From assembly GCA_913049525.1 (NCBI GenBank), contig CAJWYZ010000037.1, positions 1-9,859 on the forward strand: a DNA stretch of 9,859 nt, read 5' to 3'. Origin of the DNA: an uncultured Fidelibacterota bacterium (GTDB taxonomy: Bacteria; Fidelibacterota; Marinisomatia; SCGC-AAA003-L08; D37C17). Positions within the stretch are counted from its first letter, which is position 1. Each line of letters begins with the position of its first letter. Positions 7,632 through 9,859 of this stretch are shown one piece after another. Below the pieces are notes generated by a model. The model was not told the DNA's origin. It worked only from the letters and a program-made list of their open reading frames with translations, and made no database searches. Both the position numbers and the translations under genes were made by a program.

Positions 7632-7660
7632 ATTATCAAAGAATTGGACGTAAAACTAAA
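7632..7660 (-). promoter_or_regulatory. Candidate promoter for the methyltransferase-folB-folK operon
   Basis: On the minus strand TTTAGT (7655-7660) and GATAAT (7632-7637) are 17 bp apart, a fair sigma-70-like pair. Transcription would start near 7625, about 11 nt before the methyltransferase ATG, which fits the absence of a Shine-Dalgarno. The whole gap 7615-7730 is very AT-rich and holds no ORF of note, so many weak -10 matches occur by chance. The gap, placed between a terminator and the first gene, is the natural promoter site; the exact boxes are a guess. Confidence 0.3.
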
Positions 7661-7730
7661 TTAAAATTCAGCTTTCCCTAAACATAAATATGAAATAATA
7701 ATTTATATATTTTTAAATAAAATATGCTCC

Positions 7731-7760
7731 TAAATAAAAAACTCTCTAAAAAGAGAGTTT
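7731..7760 (-). terminator. Intrinsic terminator after the cold-shock-domain gene
   Basis: Perfect 9-bp inverted repeat AAACTCTCT / AGAGAGTTT (7739-7747 and 7752-7760) with an AAAA loop on the plus strand. Read on the minus strand the hairpin is followed by TTTTTATTTA. It lies 13 bp after the cold-shock gene stop and separates that unit from the folate operon. Confidence 0.85.
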
Positions 7761-7773
7761 AATAATATTTTAT

Positions 7774-7968
7774 TTAGAATAAACTGACATTTTCTGCTTC
7801 CGGACCTCGATGCCCTTGTGTGACGTCAAACTTAACCCTGACATTTACGAGTATTTTTTGACCTTTACGAATATTAGCGATGTTAACAAAATAATCATCT
7901 CCATCATCGCCTTCTATAAAACCCCATCCCTCAGCTTCTTTCCACATTTTGACTGTACCAGAAATCAT
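7774..7968 (-). CDS. Divergent cold-shock-domain protein
   Basis: A 64-residue protein with the five-strand OB-fold layout of bacterial cold-shock proteins, which bind single-stranded RNA or DNA. It begins MISGTVKMWKEAEGWGFIEG and ends GPEAENVSLF, as in CspA-type proteins. RNP1 is EGWGFI (13-18) instead of KGFGFI, and RNP2 is YFVNI (26-30) instead of VFVHF. The conserved VKWFN is VKMWK. Some nucleic-acid-stacking aromatics remain (W9, W15, F17, F27), but the RNP2 His and following Phe are replaced by Asn and Ile. Binding may be kept with altered preference. A GAGGA lies 12 nt before the ATG. It starts 8 bp after the 117-residue gene and is followed by a strong terminator, so the two form a small unit. 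No CspA-type long 5' leader is present. Confidence 0.85.
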   Translation of the reverse strand: MISGTVKMWKEAEGWGFIEGDDGDDYFVNIANIRKGQKILVNVRVKFDVTQGHRGPEAENVSLF

Positions 7969-7976
7969 AAGATTAT

Positions 7977-8330
7977 CTATTCCTCATCTTTTTCAAACCT
8001 AAAGCCTAATTTCATTTTTTCAAATTCACTAGGGAAATCATATCCATCCCTTTCGGGGTAATGCATTATTGTATTAACATTATCCCAAGTTACTACAAAA
8101 TTAGCTGCTATATCTTCCCTGGTTTGATCCTTTACAGGTAAAGGCACCCCTGATTCATCTTTCCCATGAATAATTACAATTCCGGGGTGTTCTAGCCAGA
8201 GACCCAATTGGTCATAACCCTTTAAAAGAAAATGACCAGTTGGATTATCAATACCAATATCTTTGTACCTTTCAAAGTTTGAAAAGGATACAAATATAAT
8301 ATCTCCTATTAATTCATCAAGTTTTATCAT
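7977..8330 (-). CDS. Hypothetical protein, 117 residues, small soluble beta-rich
   Basis: Not recognised. There is no signal peptide or membrane segment. It starts MIKLDELIGDIIFVSF and contains LLKGYDQLGLWLEHPGIVII (35-54), followed by a charged loop (GKDESGVPLP), a hydrophobic FVVTWDNVNTIMHYP (78-92) and an acidic end. Alternating hydrophobic strands around a Trp-containing turn suggest a compact beta fold, possibly SH3- or Sm-like; that is only an impression. The ATG lies in ATATCATATG without a Shine-Dalgarno, and just 24 nt separate it from the stem of the preceding terminator. The stop is 8 bp before the cold-shock gene, so the two are probably co-expressed and may share a role in RNA metabolism. 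Confidence 0.75.
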   Translation of the reverse strand: MIKLDELIGDIIFVSFSNFERYKDIGIDNPTGHFLLKGYDQLGLWLEHPGIVIIHGKDESGVPLPVKDQTREDIAANFVVTWDNVNTIMHYPERDGYDFPSEFEKMKLGFRFEKDEE

Positions 8331-8347
8331 ATGATATTTAATTGATT

Positions 8348-8380
8348 AAAAATAAAAAAGGGGAATAACTTCCCCTTTTT
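8348..8380 (-). terminator. Strong intrinsic terminator after the coiled-coil genes
   Basis: Perfect 11-bp inverted repeat AAAAAGGGGAA / TTCCCCTTTTT (8355-8365 and 8370-8380) with a 4-nt loop. On the minus strand the stem ends in TTTTT and continues TATTTTTAAT. It lies 20 bp after the stop of the membrane-anchored coiled-coil gene. The A and T flanks could let it act on both strands, but only minus-strand genes are present. Confidence 0.88.
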
Positions 8381-8400
8381 ACAATGTATAAGAGTTAGTT

Positions 8401-8901
8401 CTATTTTTTCTTCTCTTCTTCTTCAACTGGCGGGAACACAGTTAAATTTAATGTATTTATATCATCCTGCATTGTTGAAATAGTCTGTTTCACATCACGA
8501 ACATTACGATTTGTTGATCTCTTAAAAGTTTCAAAACTATCTTCAAGGTTTCTTACATCATCCTTAACTCTGTCAATTTTTCTGGTTAATGTTTCTTCTA
8601 ATTGCTCTATACTGAACTTAATTTCTTCAAATACTATATCTATTGAATCCATTTGCGCATCATAAGCGGCATAATGTGCATGAGTTTCCTTTTGTAAGGT
8701 TTGCACATGCTTACTGGTTCCAATCCATTTTTTCTCTAATCGATCGTAAATTTCAACGGTTGAGTTCACATCTCCGGAAAGCTCATCATCACTATCTGCC
8801 AGTTGCATCATTTGTTGAGTACGGGAATCATCTACAACCATCCAATAATATCCAATGGCTAGAATGATGAAAAATGTGATGATCCAAATCGCTCTCTGCA
8901 T
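8401..8901 (-). CDS. Membrane-anchored coiled-coil protein, unknown function
   Basis: A 166-residue protein of no recognised family. One N-terminal membrane helix (about 4-22, IWIITFFIILAIGYYWMVV) is followed by an acidic linker (DDSRTQQMM to DSDDELSGD) and a long heptad-like helix from about 85 to 152 (FEEIKFSIEQLEETLTRKI and following). The tail is proline then acid and lysine (FPPVEEEEKKK). The short N-terminus (MQR) before the helix could place the coiled coil either inside or outside; topology is undecided. The ATG has AAGGA at 8912-8916, 10 nt upstream, overlapping the stop of the previous gene. It is 13 bp behind the other coiled-coil gene, so the two products may interact. It is the last gene before a strong terminator. 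Confidence 0.82.
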   Translation of the reverse strand: MQRAIWIITFFIILAIGYYWMVVDDSRTQQMMQLADSDDELSGDVNSTVEIYDRLEKKWIGTSKHVQTLQKETHAHYAAYDAQMDSIDIVFEEIKFSIEQLEETLTRKIDRVKDDVRNLEDSFETFKRSTNRNVRDVKQTISTMQDDINTLNLTVFPPVEEEEKKK

Positions 8902-8914
8902 AATAATAATATCC

Positions 8915-9298
8915 TTAAGTTACTTTTTTTTCTAATTTTGCCAACTTCTTTTCCCACTCAGGCACATCTTCTTCAGTCTCTTCAATCTCCATGTTCCCGG
9001 GATCTACTGCTTCACTTATATTAGGTGTGGGTTGTTGTGTATCAGATGCAGGAGCTGGAATTCCATCGGTAGTTTTTAACATTTCCATTAATTGCTGACG
9101 TTCCTTTTCTTTTGTAACCAGTTGATCGCAAAGATTCTTCATTTCATCATTAAAATCTCTTACTGTAAGCTCTAATCGCGCTAACAATTCTTCCATTAAT
9201 AGAGTACCATAGGAGTCATTAATACCCTCTAGGAGATCATCCAATTTTTCTGATAAATATTGCTTTCTTCCTTCGGTGCTGTCTAAATCAATACTCAA
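8915..9298 (-). CDS. Soluble acidic coiled-coil protein, unknown function
   Basis: A 127-residue protein of no recognised family. Residues 10-75 look continuously helical and coiled-coil forming (EELLARLELTVRDFNDEMKN, then KEKERQQLMEML). A proline- and threonine-rich acidic linker follows (80-112), then a short terminal helix EWEKKLAKLEKKV. There is no membrane segment. The start is TTG at 9298-9296: the codon directly before it is TAA, and the next in-frame ATG is about 35 codons in and would remove half the helix. TTGGA 7-11 nt upstream may serve as ribosome site. It follows an 87-bp AT-rich gap and precedes the membrane-anchored coiled-coil gene by 13 bp. Confidence 0.78.
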   Translation of the reverse strand: MSIDLDSTEGRKQYLSEKLDDLLEGINDSYGTLLMEELLARLELTVRDFNDEMKNLCDQLVTKEKERQQLMEMLKTTDGIPAPASDTQQPTPNISEAVDPGNMEIEETEEDVPEWEKKLAKLEKKVT

Positions 9299-9385
9299 TT
9301 AATTATCCAATATATTAATGATATTTATAGTTAATGCTGAAATACGAAGTTAAATATGATACTTAAATTTAGTTTAATAATAATA
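9299..9385 (-). other. AT-rich intergenic gap, possible promoter
   Basis: This 87-bp gap lies between the membrane protein and coiled-coil genes and contains no ORF or clear hairpin. On the minus strand a TATAAA preceded 18 bp upstream by TTAACT could be a weak promoter for the coiled-coil pair, but read-through from the upstream gene is equally possible. Confidence 0.3.
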
Positions 9386-9823
9386 CTAATTTGAAACATT
9401 TTCAATTGAACCGTCATCAGACCCTTCTGCCTCTTGGTCAAAATAGTTCAATAGTTGTTCACTATTTCTTAAAATAATATATACAAGGGCCACCAACAAT
9501 ATCGCTTGCAAAATATATCCAGCTCCAATAATCATTCCAGATACTCCTGAAAATAGCCAAACCATTCGATTTATAAAATCTAAATTTTTTGAAATAGAAA
9601 TGATTCCCATTATTACAGCTAAAATTCCAATTCCTGTAACAATATTAAATTCACCAAAATGTAATTGACTTGTAAGGCCTAATATTGCTGCGCCAAAAAT
9701 ACAAATCAGCGATGTTTCTACAATCTTATGGTTTTGGGTTTCTTCTCCGGGAATATAACTCAAAGCGCCGCCTGCAATGGCAGCGAACAAGAGTTTAAAT
9801 CCAAATGCGATAAATCCGAACAT
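9386..9823 (-). CDS. Polytopic inner-membrane protein, unknown function
   Basis: A 145-residue hydrophobic protein with membrane segments at about 3-23, 34-52, 61-78 and 87-118; the last is long enough for a tight hairpin of two helices. The soluble C-terminal tail is acidic (FDQEAEGSDDGSIEN). The first two helices are glycine- and alanine-rich (FKLLFAAIAGGALSYIPG, then IFGAAILGLTSQL). This faintly recalls the N-terminal half of MgtC-type proteins, but the diagnostic residues are not convincing and I do not assign it. The ATG at 9823 has no Shine-Dalgarno within the short upstream sequence shown. The stop is TAG. Its promoter, if any, is outside or within the last 36 bp of the window. Confidence 0.78.
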   Translation of the reverse strand: MFGFIAFGFKLLFAAIAGGALSYIPGEETQNHKIVETSLICIFGAAILGLTSQLHFGEFNIVTGIGILAVIMGIISISKNLDFINRMVWLFSGVSGMIIGAGYILQAILLVALVYIILRNSEQLLNYFDQEAEGSDDGSIENVSN

Positions 9824-9859
9824 ATTGTAATTTAATTAAGAAACAACTTTCATTCGTAG

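Noticed and set aside
7701..7718. AT-only imperfect palindrome in the gap upstream of the methyltransferase
   Set aside because: Only five bases pair at each end and the composition is pure A/T, so it is expected by chance in such a gap.
9386..9823. Assignment of the membrane protein to the MgtC family
   Set aside because: Only a vague Gly/Ala helix resemblance is present; the arginine and acidic residues typical of MgtC N-terminal regions are not found.

Overview
The window is an AT-rich piece of bacterial chromosome in which all fifteen genes I can support lie on the minus strand, so transcription runs from high to low coordinates. Genes are packed tightly: many gaps are under 15 bp and several neighbours overlap. 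The organism looks like a Gram-negative member of the Bacteroidota / FCB group, possibly a Marinimicrobia-like marine lineage. This rests on the style of the SMC head motifs, the folB-folK-deoxynucleoside kinase cluster and the low GC. It is an inference, not an identification.

Region A (about 7774-9823) holds five small proteins. They are a four- or five-helix membrane protein, two coiled-coil proteins (one soluble, one anchored by an N-terminal membrane segment), an unrecognised 117-residue protein and a divergent cold-shock-domain protein. A strong intrinsic terminator follows the coiled-coil pair (8348-8380) and another follows the cold-shock gene (7731-7760), so this region splits into at least two transcription units.

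Region B (about 1-7614) reads as one long operon led by a TPMT-family methyltransferase. It continues with folB and folK (consecutive pterin steps of folate synthesis), a deoxynucleoside kinase, a 53-residue membrane micro-protein, a quinone-oxidoreductase-type dehydrogenase, a secreted or outer-membrane protein of unknown function, a HIT nucleotide hydrolase and smc. The smc gene is cut by the window edge just after its Walker B motif. The first six genes are chained by overlaps of 11, 8 and 4 bp, a 1-bp gap and another 4-bp overlap, which suggests translational coupling. No terminator was seen between 7614 and 1.

This is mainly housekeeping DNA (folate precursor synthesis, nucleotide salvage, chromosome segregation). 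I found no mobile elements, CRISPR arrays, tRNA or rRNA genes, and no convincing novel multi-gene system. The points worth a second look are the coupled micro-protein, the degenerate cold-shock protein with its unknown partner, the two-gene coiled-coil and membrane cluster, a terminator only 24 nt before the next start codon, two TTG starts and an LSAGE signature in SMC.
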